Shown: positions 19,144 through 27,482 of the stretch, piece by piece | How the letters are laid out: every line of letters starts with the position of its first letter | How positions within the stretch are numbered: the first letter of the stretch is position 1 | Origin: Scytonema sp035967975 | GTDB lineage: Bacteria; Cyanobacteriota; Cyanobacteriia; Cyanobacteriales; Nostocaceae | Direction: 5' to 3' | Length of the DNA: 64,000 nt | Assembly: GCA_035967975.1 (NCBI GenBank) | Contig: JAWQFQ010000002.1 | Coordinates: 59,259 to 123,258 of the forward strand | The notes under the pieces: generated by a model | What the model was told of the DNA's origin: nothing | Seen by the model: only the letters and a program-made list of their open reading frames with translations | Database searches by the model: none | Position numbers and translations under genes: made by a program

Positions 19144-21828
19144 TCAGTTGCTCAAGCAAACTTTTAGCTTATTAGCTAATACTTGGACATAAGGTTCATT
19201 CAGCATGGTATAATGATTTCCTGGAACAGGATAAACATCGACTGTTTCCGTTGATAATTGCTTCCAACCCCAAGTATCTTCCTTGGGCATATCCTTCAGT
19301 TTTCCTAATTGATTATACTCAGTTTCATGAGTTCGGAAAAGTTTAATAGAACCCTGATGAACTTCTTGGGGAACATAATGCAGCAGAGCTAGCTCTTGAG
19401 CCTTTACAGTTTGGACTATGCCACGTACTCGCGCAATTTTAGAATCGGGGGATAACAAATTCACTCGCTCTAACTCTTGTTTCAAATAGTTTAATTGTGC
19501 TTCTGGAGCCAGGGATTGAAGAGCTTTCTCATATATCTCTAGTTTTTTTCCTAGTAGCCTTTCTAGATGCGTTGCAGTTTCAATCAACCATTGCAACTCA
19601 TTCCAGTGTAGTTTTTGGGAATAATTTTTAGACTTAGGAATAGGTGCTTTTATGTCTAGCAGTGCAAGTAAAGCAACACTTTGTCCCTGACGCTGTAATT
19701 GTTGTGCTATCTCAAAAGCAACTATAGCACCAAATGAGTGACCGCCTAATAAGTATGGTCCTTGTAGCTGAAGAGTTTTAATTGCGTTAACATATTCGCT
19801 AGCAACTTCTTCAACGGTGGTCAAAGGTGATAAATCTCCATCTAACCCCCGTGCTTGTAAACCGTAAAAGGGTTGCTTATTACCTAAACGACGTGCGAGT
19901 TCAAGAAAGCAGATAGGACTTCCTCCCACTCCAGGAACAAAAAATAAAGGGGGTCTGCAGCCTTCTTGAGGCTGAATAGCGACTAAGGGAGACCATGACT
20001 GAGAATAAGTTGGTTGAGACAACAGCAGCGCTTGCTGTTTGATTGTTGAGGCTTGAAACAGTGTTGCTAGTGATAAGTTTTTTCCAAAATGTTGCTCAAT
20101 ATCAGTTATGAGGCGGACAGCTAAGAGAGAATGACCTCCTAGTTCAAAGAAGCTATCGTCAACACCGATTCGTTCTAATCCTAGGACTTTCTTCCAGATT
20201 TCTGCTAGCATTTTTTCTTCAGGAGTATCGGGGGAGATAAAGGTTGCTTTGAAACAGATATCTTTGGCATTAGGAGTAGGTAAAGCTTGGCGGTCTATCT
20301 TATTCGTTGCAGTCAGGGGAAAAGATTCAGTGACCACAAAAGCTGCAGGAATCATGAATTCAGGTAATTTATTTTTCAAAATATTTCGTAAATTACTCAA
20401 ATCAGGCTTTTGTTGTTTATCTAGAATTAGATATACAACTAATATCTGATCGCTGTTTTGGTCTTCCCTTGCAATCACCACTGCTTCTTTAACACCTGCA
20501 ATATCTAGCAGTGCCATTTCCACTTCTGCTACTTCAATTCGATGACCTCTAATTTTTACTTGAAAGTCTTTTCTTCCAAGATGAACCAGACAACCGTCAG
20601 GAAGAAAATAACCTAAATCTCCTGTTTTGTAGAGTCGTTCTCTCCGATCTTGAGAATTAGAAATAAATGCAGCTTGGGTCAAATCTGGTCTTCGCCAGTA
20701 CCCCTGACAAAGATATTTGCTCTTAACGACAATTTCTCCAACCTCTCCGATCGCCACAGTATTACCATCATTATTAAGTAATAAAATCTCTGTATCGTCA
20801 ACTCCATAGCCAACAGGAACAGTATTTTCTTCCAAGATAGTCTGTTTGTTGATGAAGTAATGACGAGCAAGATTAATTTCCGTTGCGCCAAATCCTACAC
20901 ATAAAATACAATTTTGATCAAAATGCTTTTTATATAAATCTACATCTTTTTTGGTAACAGGTTCACCACCTATTTGGATGAGGCGTAGCTTCGGAAAATT
21001 ATGACTGTCTAACAATCCAACAAAATAGCGGAAGATAGTGGGTACACAATTGCAAATAGTAATTTCCATCTCAATCATCCAATTGGCTAACTTGTTCAGC
21101 CCATCCTTTTTCAGATTAAAAGGAACGACTACAGCGCCATTCAGTAAAGCCCCAAAAATATCTGATATGGATGCCGTAAAACTACAAGAAACAAGCAATA
21201 ATAAGCGATCATCCGTACTGATTTTGAGACTATTCGTATATTTCATGATGTGATGGAGCACATTGCGATGAATCTGGAAAACCCCCTTTGGTTGACCTGT
21301 AGAGCCAGAAGTATAGAGTATATAGGCAATGGTATCCGGTGTGATAGAAAGTTCTAGATTTTCGCTACTAATGTGAGAGTCAATTTGCTCCACGTTCAGG
21401 TATTGTCGCTCTTGGTTTGCCAATTCTTGAGCTAAAGGCAAATTTTCAGTATTAGTGACAATAAAAACAGCCTGGGAATCTTCTAATATCTTGATGTTTC
21501 TTTCTTGGGGATAAAAAGGATCAAGGGGAACGTAAAACTTACCAGCTTTTAAAATTCCCAGGATCGAGACGACTAAGTTAGCACTTTGTTCAAACAATAG
21601 TGCGATCGCCTCAGAACCTTTCCCCCTTTGCGCTATAATTTCTCTAGCTAGGCGATTGGCGGCTTGATTCAACTGTTTATAGGTCAGTTGAGACTCACGA
21701 GTTTTCACAGCAATTCGGTTAGGATACTGATTGACCTGTTTTTCAAAACGCTGTGGTATTGATTGTTCAATTTCTGTTTTACTGAATTCCACAAAGGAAT
21801 GAGTTGGTTGAACACAGATTTGAGACAT
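19144..21828 (-). CDS. Stand-alone NRPS-like protein: adenylation, carrier, thioesterase
   Basis: An 894-residue single-module enzyme with no condensation domain. The adenylation domain (about 30-510) has YTSGSTGQPKG (A3), GATE (A5), YKTGDLGYF (A7), GRKDFQVKIRGHRIEVAEVE (A8) and the A10 lysine in NKIDRQALP. The carrier domain has FFELGGHSLLAVR with the phosphopantetheine Ser near residue 567. The thioesterase (about 630-890) has GHSFG nucleophile Ser near 695 and the catalytic His in GNHYTM near 871. It should activate one acid, hold it as a thioester for tailoring, and release it. The usual Asp235 that binds the alpha-amino group is replaced by Thr (SFTASIS), so a substrate other than an ordinary alpha-amino acid is likely. 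The gene order suggests tailoring by the flanking oxygenases. Confidence 0.92.
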   Translation of the reverse strand: MSQICVQPTHSFVEFSKTEIEQSIPQRFEKQVNQYPNRIAVKTRESQLTYKQLNQAANRLAREIIAQRGKGSEAIALLFEQSANLVVSILGILKAGKFYVPLDPFYPQERNIKILEDSQAVFIVTNTENLPLAQELANQERQYLNVEQIDSHISSENLELSITPDTIAYILYTSGSTGQPKGVFQIHRNVLHHIMKYTNSLKISTDDRLLLLVSCSFTASISDIFGALLNGAVVVPFNLKKDGLNKLANWMIEMEITICNCVPTIFRYFVGLLDSHNFPKLRLIQIGGEPVTKKDVDLYKKHFDQNCILCVGFGATEINLARHYFINKQTILEENTVPVGYGVDDTEILLLNNDGNTVAIGEVGEIVVKSKYLCQGYWRRPDLTQAAFISNSQDRRERLYKTGDLGYFLPDGCLVHLGRKDFQVKIRGHRIEVAEVEMALLDIAGVKEAVVIAREDQNSDQILVVYLILDKQQKPDLSNLRNILKNKLPEFMIPAAFVVTESFPLTATNKIDRQALPTPNAKDICFKATFISPDTPEEKMLAEIWKKVLGLERIGVDDSFFELGGHSLLAVRLITDIEQHFGKNLSLATLFQASTIKQQALLLSQPTYSQSWSPLVAIQPQEGCRPPLFFVPGVGGSPICFLELARRLGNKQPFYGLQARGLDGDLSPLTTVEEVASEYVNAIKTLQLQGPYLLGGHSFGAIVAFEIAQQLQRQGQSVALLALLDIKAPIPKSKNYSQKLHWNELQWLIETATHLERLLGKKLEIYEKALQSLAPEAQLNYLKQELERVNLLSPDSKIARVRGIVQTVKAQELALLHYVPQEVHQGSIKLFRTHETEYNQLGKLKDMPKEDTWGWKQLSTETVDVYPVPGNHYTMLNEPYVQVLANKLKVCLSN

Positions 21829-21954
21829 AGGCTATTAAGGCGAGGTTACAACTGAAGAATCTACTGATTTTTCAGAGAGAACTCTTTAAGTCTGATTCTC
21901 TCGATATTGTTTCAACTAGCCAAAGATAAGCACCTTCCGGGGTGCTATTCAAAG

Positions 21955-22779
21955 TTAATTCTTCCTTGAAGCATCAGCATAGGCACTTTTGAGAGGAACA
22001 GTCAGTTTCCCTCCATCCATAGTAATGGTCTGTCCTGTCATGTAACTGAGTTTACCTGATGCTAAACAAGTCACCAACGCGGCGATTTCTTCTGGTTCAC
22101 CCATACGTCCCATCGGAACGCCAAAAGCGAGTCTTTCTTCAGCATTTTCCACCGTAATTCCTTCAGCCGCCGCCATGTTTTTAGCTAAATTCAACATAGC
22201 GTCCGTACTAATCACTCCTGGACAAACTGTGTGAATTAATACGTTATGCCGAGCTAAATCCGCCGCGATCGCCCTACTAAAAGCAGCTAATCCAGCTCTA
22301 AAGGTTGTAGAAATCAGCAAATCGCCTCTGGGCTGTTCAACTGCACTTGTTGCTATATTAATTACCCGACCCCAGCGCTGCTCCATCATACTTGGTATAA
22401 CTCCTTTTATGAGTCGGATGGCGCTCATCAGCACAAGTTGGTAGGCGTGATTCCAATCCTCCTCAGTCAATTCCGTAAGAATACCAGCTATCGGGTTTCC
22501 CGTGTTATTTACCAATATGTCGATAACACCCAGTTGAGCTTGTACAGTTTCTAAAAGTTTTTCGATGTCCTGTTTTAAACTCAAATCGGCAACTACGCTG
22601 ATAACTTTGGCATTTGTTTCAGCTTCTAATGCTTGACGAGTTTCTTCCAGAGTCCGTTGATTGCGACTGCATATAGCGATTTTAGCTCCCTCTTGGGCGA
22701 GAGATTTCGCAATTGCTTTTCCCAGTCCTTGACTGCTAGCACCCACTAACGCAACACGATCTTTTAATCCAAGATCCAT
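21955..22779 (-). CDS. SDR-family oxidoreductase
   Basis: Short-chain dehydrogenase/reductase, 274 residues. The Rossmann motif is present near the N terminus in slightly unusual form (VGASSQGLGKAIA), with the NNTG motif at about residues 90-93, and a C-terminal MTGQTITMDGG typical of FabG-like enzymes. The catalytic centre is degenerate: Ser is present (ATSAVE), but where Tyr-x-x-x-Lys is expected the sequence reads TTFRAGLAAFSR, with Phe in place of Tyr and Ala in place of Lys by my alignment. It sits between the diiron oxidase and the adenylation genes on the same strand, so it probably acts in that pathway, perhaps on a non-standard reaction. Confidence 0.87.
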   Translation of the reverse strand: MDLGLKDRVALVGASSQGLGKAIAKSLAQEGAKIAICSRNQRTLEETRQALEAETNAKVISVVADLSLKQDIEKLLETVQAQLGVIDILVNNTGNPIAGILTELTEEDWNHAYQLVLMSAIRLIKGVIPSMMEQRWGRVINIATSAVEQPRGDLLISTTFRAGLAAFSRAIAADLARHNVLIHTVCPGVISTDAMLNLAKNMAAAEGITVENAEERLAFGVPMGRMGEPEEIAALVTCLASGKLSYMTGQTITMDGGKLTVPLKSAYADASRKN

Positions 22780-22928
22780 AATTCACGCGCTTTTTGTCCA
22801 TTACCAGACTTTCAGTTTTACCTTTAACAGCAATGCTAACTACTATTCTGAATCTTTACACATCGGGAGTTGTAAAGACTGAGATAGAGACAAGCATTAC
22901 TGCTAAAACAAAATGTTATATTATTGCT

Positions 22929-23693
22929 CTAGACTTGAGCGACGAGCAAGGGTTCATCAATAGATGTTTTGAAATCTGTATAATTCGGAAAAGTTGAGTA
23001 GGTTTCTTCCTCATGAACGACTCCCCAAAAAGTATTCCAGAATGAGATTGTGTAATGAAATTTATTAAGGACTGACTTAATCTGGTAATCGTATGTGCAG
23101 GAATTCATTGCCAGTGTTATTGCTCTTCTAATATGTTCTGGCTCGACTTTGAAGTGTTCTTGAAAATAGGGTGTCTGTCGTAATGCTTCTCCTGAAGGAG
23201 CATGGGGTTGCAAGCATCCAAAAACATGGGAAATATTATGTTCAGCCAGAAGCTCGAAGCCCAAGAAAAAACCAGCTATCTCATAGTCATTCTTAGCACT
23301 GAGAAGTTGTTGTTTTAGTGCTGACAAAACACCATCAATCTTAATTGTTGGATAGGCAACTATTGCGTGTTGATCGAGTCCCGCCTCAGCAAATGCCTCT
23401 AGCAGGAGAACTGAATGAACTTGCTCCGGACTGCCACACCCCAATTCTTCATTTGCTGTCTGGGCAACATAACATCGATTTACAGGATTCTGGAGCAAAG
23501 GCAGAGCCAAACACAAAAAATCAGCAGCAAAGACACTGAAGTGATACCAATAAGCAGCAAGTCTTATGGGAGATGTCTTTGTTTGTATTAAAAGCAGTTC
23601 ATCTGAAGAGACTTTTGCCAGCCAAGCATATTGTTCCAACAAGCTATAAAGACGATGCTTCCAAGCATTCAAGTTGCTATCTTCATCATGCAT
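22929..23693 (-). CDS. Heme-oxygenase-like diiron oxidase (TenA/PqqC-fold)
   Basis: 254-residue all-helical protein of the heme-oxygenase-like fold. Likely metal ligands are Glu90 and His93 (PEQVH), Glu147 (GFELLAEH), and His180, Glu184 and His187 in the HxxxExxH pattern YFQEHFKVEPEH. This matches the HxxxDxxH arrangement of known diiron oxidases (CADD/UndA/SznF-type), with Glu for Asp. Such enzymes do N-oxygenation, oxidative C-C cleavage or self-sacrificing chemistry. I start at ATG 23693 after a GGAG site; an upstream GTG at 23717 lacks one. It is the first gene of the one-strand cluster, 149 bases before the SDR gene. Substrate unknown. Confidence 0.75.
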   Translation of the reverse strand: MHDEDSNLNAWKHRLYSLLEQYAWLAKVSSDELLLIQTKTSPIRLAAYWYHFSVFAADFLCLALPLLQNPVNRCYVAQTANEELGCGSPEQVHSVLLLEAFAEAGLDQHAIVAYPTIKIDGVLSALKQQLLSAKNDYEIAGFFLGFELLAEHNISHVFGCLQPHAPSGEALRQTPYFQEHFKVEPEHIRRAITLAMNSCTYDYQIKSVLNKFHYTISFWNTFWGVVHEEETYSTFPNYTDFKTSIDEPLLVAQV

Positions 23694-24292
23694 ATTGATT
23701 CGTCTCCAATAAACCACTTGAACTATATAGCAATCCTATTTGATTTGTAAACACTCCGAGGTCTAGAAACCCGGTTTCTCTGCTTTTACAAATATATTTT
23801 ACACGGGAATAAACTGAGCATTTGATGTGGCTAGGCTCTATTAGCCATAAGCTATCAGCTTTTATGAGCTATAGAGGTGTTTACAATGGGACAAGGTAAC
23901 AACTATAAAATGCAAGGGAAACAGGCGATCGCAAGTTGACTGCTGAAGGCTGAAGTGCTGAACGCTTACTATTTCATAGATTAGACTTTGGACAGAAAAG
24001 AGAGGTGCGAGTCAATACGGCTGGTGTTATTTACACAAACTATACACAGGCAAAAAAAAGGACAGCGACAGCTTGGGTAAGCAGCGTTTATTTATGACCC
24101 AGTTTCAAACTCCGATGTGTAAAATGAGTCTAATTAGATACAATTTGTCATGCTTTTTTAGATACAATTCCGGGCTGTAAAGGACTTAGAGAATATGATG
24201 CAACCTGGATGTTTGAGATTGGGAATCGTCCATGGTAATTTCTAAATTACAGTTCTGAATGCCAATTGGTATAAACCTTGACTTTAACTTTT
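23694..24292. other. Intergenic region upstream of the diiron oxidase gene
   Basis: About 600 bases with no convincing gene. It contains a fragment of the AGAAACCCGGTTTCT repeat near 23765 and a CAATACGGCTGGTGTTA stretch (about 24015-24031) resembling the ends of the element at 28751-28873. The promoter of the leftward natural-product cluster should lie near 23700-23760. Confidence 0.4.
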
Positions 24293-24718
24293 CTAACTCC
24301 TATTTGCAGGTGGTATATCCTCTGAAAGGACGGCGTTAATTTTTTGACGGGAAGCTTGGATAATTGATTGGATGCGTGCTTTTTGTTTTGGGGTAAGCTT
24401 AAGGGATGAAACCATTGTCTTGAAATTTTGACGCGATCGCATACCTTGAACAATTTTACTGCGTTGAACTTGGGTTAAGACAGCTTCAACCTGTTGGAAT
24501 GCTTCCTCCCGTAAGGCTTGTACTTTTTGACGCTGTTGTGGTGTTAATCTTTTTTCTATACGTGGTAGAGCATATCCCAAAGCTTGTATCGTTAAAGGAA
24601 TCAGAATGTATGAAGGGATCGGTCTAGCCATTGCTGTAGAAGGAATTCCAGACAAGATGACAGCTAGGACAGAGGCTGTGAAAAAAACAGACAGACGTTT
24701 TGTGTATTGATTACGCAT
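24293..24718 (-). CDS. Secreted Spy/CpxP-like (LTxxQ) small protein
   Basis: 141 residues with a signal peptide (cleavage plausible after SGIPSTAMA), then a helical domain carrying two LTxxQ-type motifs: RLTPQQRQKVQALREEAF and KLTPKQKARIQSII. These motifs define the Spy/CpxP/CnrX group of periplasmic envelope-stress and metal-sensing chaperones. ATG start at 24718. The group match is by motif; the exact role in this organism is unknown. Confidence 0.7.
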   Translation of the reverse strand: MRNQYTKRLSVFFTASVLAVILSGIPSTAMARPIPSYILIPLTIQALGYALPRIEKRLTPQQRQKVQALREEAFQQVEAVLTQVQRSKIVQGMRSRQNFKTMVSSLKLTPKQKARIQSIIQASRQKINAVLSEDIPPANRS

Positions 24719-24835
24719 TGTGAGATAGCCCTATAGAATGGGAGCATCTGACGTTAATTGTCAAGATTTTAATCGATTTTTTTGATTTGGCAAGATATAA
24801 GTTGAGTCAGAAGCCAAGTTCTTTTGTCAGGGTTG

Positions 24836-24905
24836 CTAATGGCTAATAGCTAAACGCTAATTGATTAACCATTAACCATTAGCCATTAACCATTAGCCAT
24901 TAACC
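24836..24905. repeat. Heptanucleotide tandem repeat (STRR)
   Basis: Alternating CATTAAC and CATTAGC heptamers (reading CCATTAACCATTAGCC), preceded by inverted-sense GGCTAATAGC units. The C-terminal codons and stop of the adjacent acetyltransferase gene are formed by this block. The same family recurs at 35201-35316, 36437-36495, 58965-59035 and 62485-62563. Confidence 0.8.
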
Positions 24906-25461
24906 AATTAGAATTTGTAAGACTTGTAAGAATATGGTCTTGCCATTTTCCATTAATTAATAGATAGTCTCTAGCATAACCTTCCACGACAAACCCCAAT
25001 TTTCTCAACACATTACCACTGCGCTGATTGTGAGGCATATAATTAGCCATAATACGGTGCATATTTAAAACTTGAAATACGTAATCAATAGCAGCTTGCA
25101 GGGCTTCGGTCATATAACCGTTTCCTTGCTCTACCTCTGCCATACTGTACCCTACATTACAATACTGAGCCGCCCTTCTTATAAAATTACCAAAGTTAAT
25201 AAATCCAATGATTCTTGTTGAATTATTTTTAGAAAAAAGAAATAACCTTAATGATATATCATTGATAAATTCCCAATAATCGCTGTCTACTCTATAATGC
25301 CAATATTCTTTTGTAAAGAAATTGTCAGCCCAAAGAGGGGAGTATGGAGCTAAAAAGTTTTTGTTCTCCGTATAAAAATTCAGGATGGCGGGTACATCAT
25401 CTTGTGTTGCAAGTCTTACAAACAAGCGTTCCGTCTCGATAAGTGGTCTTTCCAATTCCAT
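24886..25461 (-). CDS. GNAT-family N-acetyltransferase (RimJ/RimL type)
   Basis: 191-residue acetyltransferase. It starts with the RimJ/RimL-like ETERLFVRLATQDDVPAIL, has the acetyl-CoA-binding motif region VEQGNGYMTEALQAAIDYVF and the following RIMANYMPHNQRSGNVLRKLGF, as in ribosomal-protein Ser/Ala N-acetyltransferases. The usual Q/RxxGxG/A is seen as EQGNGY. The C-terminal LMANG-stop comes from a heptamer repeat, so the natural end may once have differed. ATG start at 25461. It is divergent from bioB with a 46-base gap. Confidence 0.85.
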   Translation of the reverse strand: MELERPLIETERLFVRLATQDDVPAILNFYTENKNFLAPYSPLWADNFFTKEYWHYRVDSDYWEFINDISLRLFLFSKNNSTRIIGFINFGNFIRRAAQYCNVGYSMAEVEQGNGYMTEALQAAIDYVFQVLNMHRIMANYMPHNQRSGNVLRKLGFVVEGYARDYLLINGKWQDHILTSLTNSNWLMANG

Positions 25462-25507
25462 TTTTTTATACTAGGCTAATTGTTGACAACAAAGGACAGT
25501 AATATCA

Positions 25508-26512
25508 GTGGTAATACGGCACGATTGGCAAGAAGTAGAAATACGTGAGATATACAATACACCGTTGCTAGAGCTAATTTATCAAGCTGCTAGCGTGCAT
25601 CGTCAATATCATGATCCAAAAAAAATACAAGTTTGTAAGCTAATATCCATTAAAACAGGAGGTTGTCCGGAAGACTGTAGTTACTGTGCTCAATCTTCCC
25701 GCTACAAAACAGAGGTAAAACCACAAGCCCTGTTGGAAAAAGAAACAGTACTGGGTATAGCACAACAAGCAAAAGAAAGCGGTGTCAGTCGAGTTTGTAT
25801 GGGTGCTGCGTGGCGAGAGGTGCGGGACAATTCCCAATTTGAACAGGTTTTGGAAATGGTGAAGGAAGTGACAGCTATGGGATTGGAGGTGTGCTGTACT
25901 TTGGGAATGCTCACAGAAGCGCACGCCAAACGTTTAGAAGAAGCAGGGCTTTACGCTTATAACCACAATCTTGATACTTCCAGAGATTACTACAGCACCA
26001 TTATTACAACAAGAACTTACGACGATCGCCTGAACACTATTAACAATGTCCGCCAGACAAATGTTACTGTCTGTTCTGGCGGTATACTCGGTTTAGGCGA
26101 AAGTGTGGATAACCGCGTGTCTATGTTACATACTTTGGCAAACCTAAGTCCACATCCAGAGTCAGTCCCAATCAACATACTCTCAAAAGTCGAGGGTACA
26201 CCTTTGGAAAATCAGCCAGATATCCCTATTTGGGATGTTGTGCGAGCGATCGCCACAGCTCGTATAATAATGCCTACTTCCGATGTTCGTTTGAGTGCGG
26301 GTAGGGCTAAACTTTCACAAGTTGAGCAAGCTTTCTGTTTCCTAGCAGGTGCGAATTCTATTTTTTCCAGCGATAACGGACATATGTTAACGGTGACTAC
26401 CCCATGTCCGGGTTATGATGCTGACCGTGAAATGCTGAACTTGCTTGGCTTGGAAATGCGTTCCCCGTTCACAAGACCGCAGAAAGCAAATCAGGAAGTT
26501 GTGGTTGGGTAG
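25508..26512 (+). CDS. bioB: Biotin synthase
   Basis: Radical SAM enzyme that inserts sulfur into dethiobiotin, the last step of biotin synthesis. The CxxxCxxC cluster motif is in GGCPEDCSYC (about residues 52-61), the second-cluster cysteines and substrate residues are in RVCMGAAWR and YNHNLDTS, and the C-terminal motif SAGRAKLSQVEQAFCFLAGANS is intact. 334 residues, usual length. I accept the GTG start at 25508 since the protein then aligns from its normal N terminus; AAAGGA lies about 13 bases upstream. Confidence 0.97.
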   Translation: MVIRHDWQEVEIREIYNTPLLELIYQAASVHRQYHDPKKIQVCKLISIKTGGCPEDCSYCAQSSRYKTEVKPQALLEKETVLGIAQQAKESGVSRVCMGAAWREVRDNSQFEQVLEMVKEVTAMGLEVCCTLGMLTEAHAKRLEEAGLYAYNHNLDTSRDYYSTIITTRTYDDRLNTINNVRQTNVTVCSGGILGLGESVDNRVSMLHTLANLSPHPESVPINILSKVEGTPLENQPDIPIWDVVRAIATARIIMPTSDVRLSAGRAKLSQVEQAFCFLAGANSIFSSDNGHMLTVTTPCPGYDADREMLNLLGLEMRSPFTRPQKANQEVVVG

Positions 26513-26585
26513 AGCGATCGCGCAAAGACGCAGAGTCGCAAAGAACATCTGAGCGCCTTTGCGCCTTTGCGTGAGCTTTCAAAAA

Positions 26586-26684
26586 TTAGAGAATTTTAGC
26601 AGCGCGCAAACCAAACAACAAACCAGCTGCGATCCCAAAGAACAGTGCCAAGAAGGCAATATAGGATATGACGCCAAATACCAT
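26586..26684 (-). CDS. petL: Cytochrome b6-f complex subunit PetL
   Basis: A 32-codon gene encoding one hydrophobic helix, beginning MVFGVISYIAFLALFFG and ending GLLFGLRAAKIL. This is the pattern of PetL, the small subunit VI of the cytochrome b6-f complex in thylakoids. A GGAG ribosome-binding site lies about eight bases before the ATG at 26684. It is convergent with bioB, and no other gene shares its strand nearby. Size, single helix and the GLRAAKIL end support the call. Confidence 0.85.
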   Translation of the reverse strand: MVFGVISYIAFLALFFGIAAGLLFGLRAAKIL

Positions 26685-26884
26685 TTAAGTTTCTCCACAA
26701 TAGTTTATAAATATATTGAATCATTTCCCGATCAAGCACTCAATGCCTTTCTCTGCAAAATTTGAAAAAATACGGATTATGAGTACGTATGTTTCTTAAG
26801 ATTACAGTGCAAATAAGAGAAGATTATAATGAGAATACGTAGGTCATACGATATTTTAGTTACTGAAAAAAATTAAATAGAGAG

Positions 26885-27280
26885 ATGAAAAAACAATACG
26901 CTTTCATTGCTACCGCTATACTGACTCTAGGTGGTTTAGGGCTGACACCAAATGTCGTCAGCGCTCAAATCAAACCTACTACCTCAATTACTGCGTCTAC
27001 CCCCAGACAAGGGACGGTGGCTTCTTTCCAAACTGATACCTATAGTGTCAAAGTCTTTCGCAGGGGAAACCAACTCCGGATGAATCTTCTTGATAAAAGA
27101 ACAAATCGGCTGAAACTAAATGCTGTCCCCGTTACAGTTAAAAAAAGTAGCCAACAAACCAGTTATTCTGCATCTCAAGGGAACTCTAATTACCTAATAT
27201 CCGTCGGCAAGGATGGTACTAACTCGGTTCAGATTCTGAGTCCTAATGAATCAATTCAAGAAATGATAAGTACAAATTAA
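26885..27280 (+). CDS. Small secreted protein of unknown function
   Basis: 131 residues with a signal peptide (hydrophobic core at about 8-24, likely cleavage after VSA). The mature part is Ser/Thr-rich and beta-prone, with SYSVKVFRRGNQLRMNLLDK-like beta strands and no cysteine. I do not recognise the family. An AGAGAG stretch just before the ATG may serve as ribosome-binding site. A strong terminator follows at 27324, so it is probably monocistronic. Extracytoplasmic location is inferred from the signal peptide. Confidence 0.7.
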   Translation: MKKQYAFIATAILTLGGLGLTPNVVSAQIKPTTSITASTPRQGTVASFQTDTYSVKVFRRGNQLRMNLLDKRTNRLKLNAVPVTVKKSSQQTSYSASQGNSNYLISVGKDGTNSVQILSPNESIQEMISTN

Positions 27281-27323
27281 TAGATTGAGCCAAAACCACG
27301 CAATGTCCTGAAAGCGTTGGTAG

Positions 27324-27352
27324 GGGCGAACGGCTGTTCGCCCTTTCTTTTT
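27324..27352 (+). terminator. Rho-independent terminator
   Basis: GGGCGAAC-GGCT-GTTCGCCC followed by TTTCTTTTT, a perfect eight-base stem with a T run, 44 bases after the stop of the small secreted protein gene. Confidence 0.85.
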
Positions 27353-27482
27353 CACGCCTATGTCTACTCTTCCTTAAGTAGGAGATATTTCAAAAAACAA
27401 GCCAAAAAGTGCTTGTAACTAGGGAATGGGTTGTATTAATGCTGTAGAATACAGCCCGATAGTGCTTGTTTGGGGTTTGGTG

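Noticed and set aside
26559..26765. A plus-strand open frame of 68 codons after bioB
   Set aside because: It is antisense to petL, whose minus-strand translation matches a known subunit; the plus-strand product looks random.
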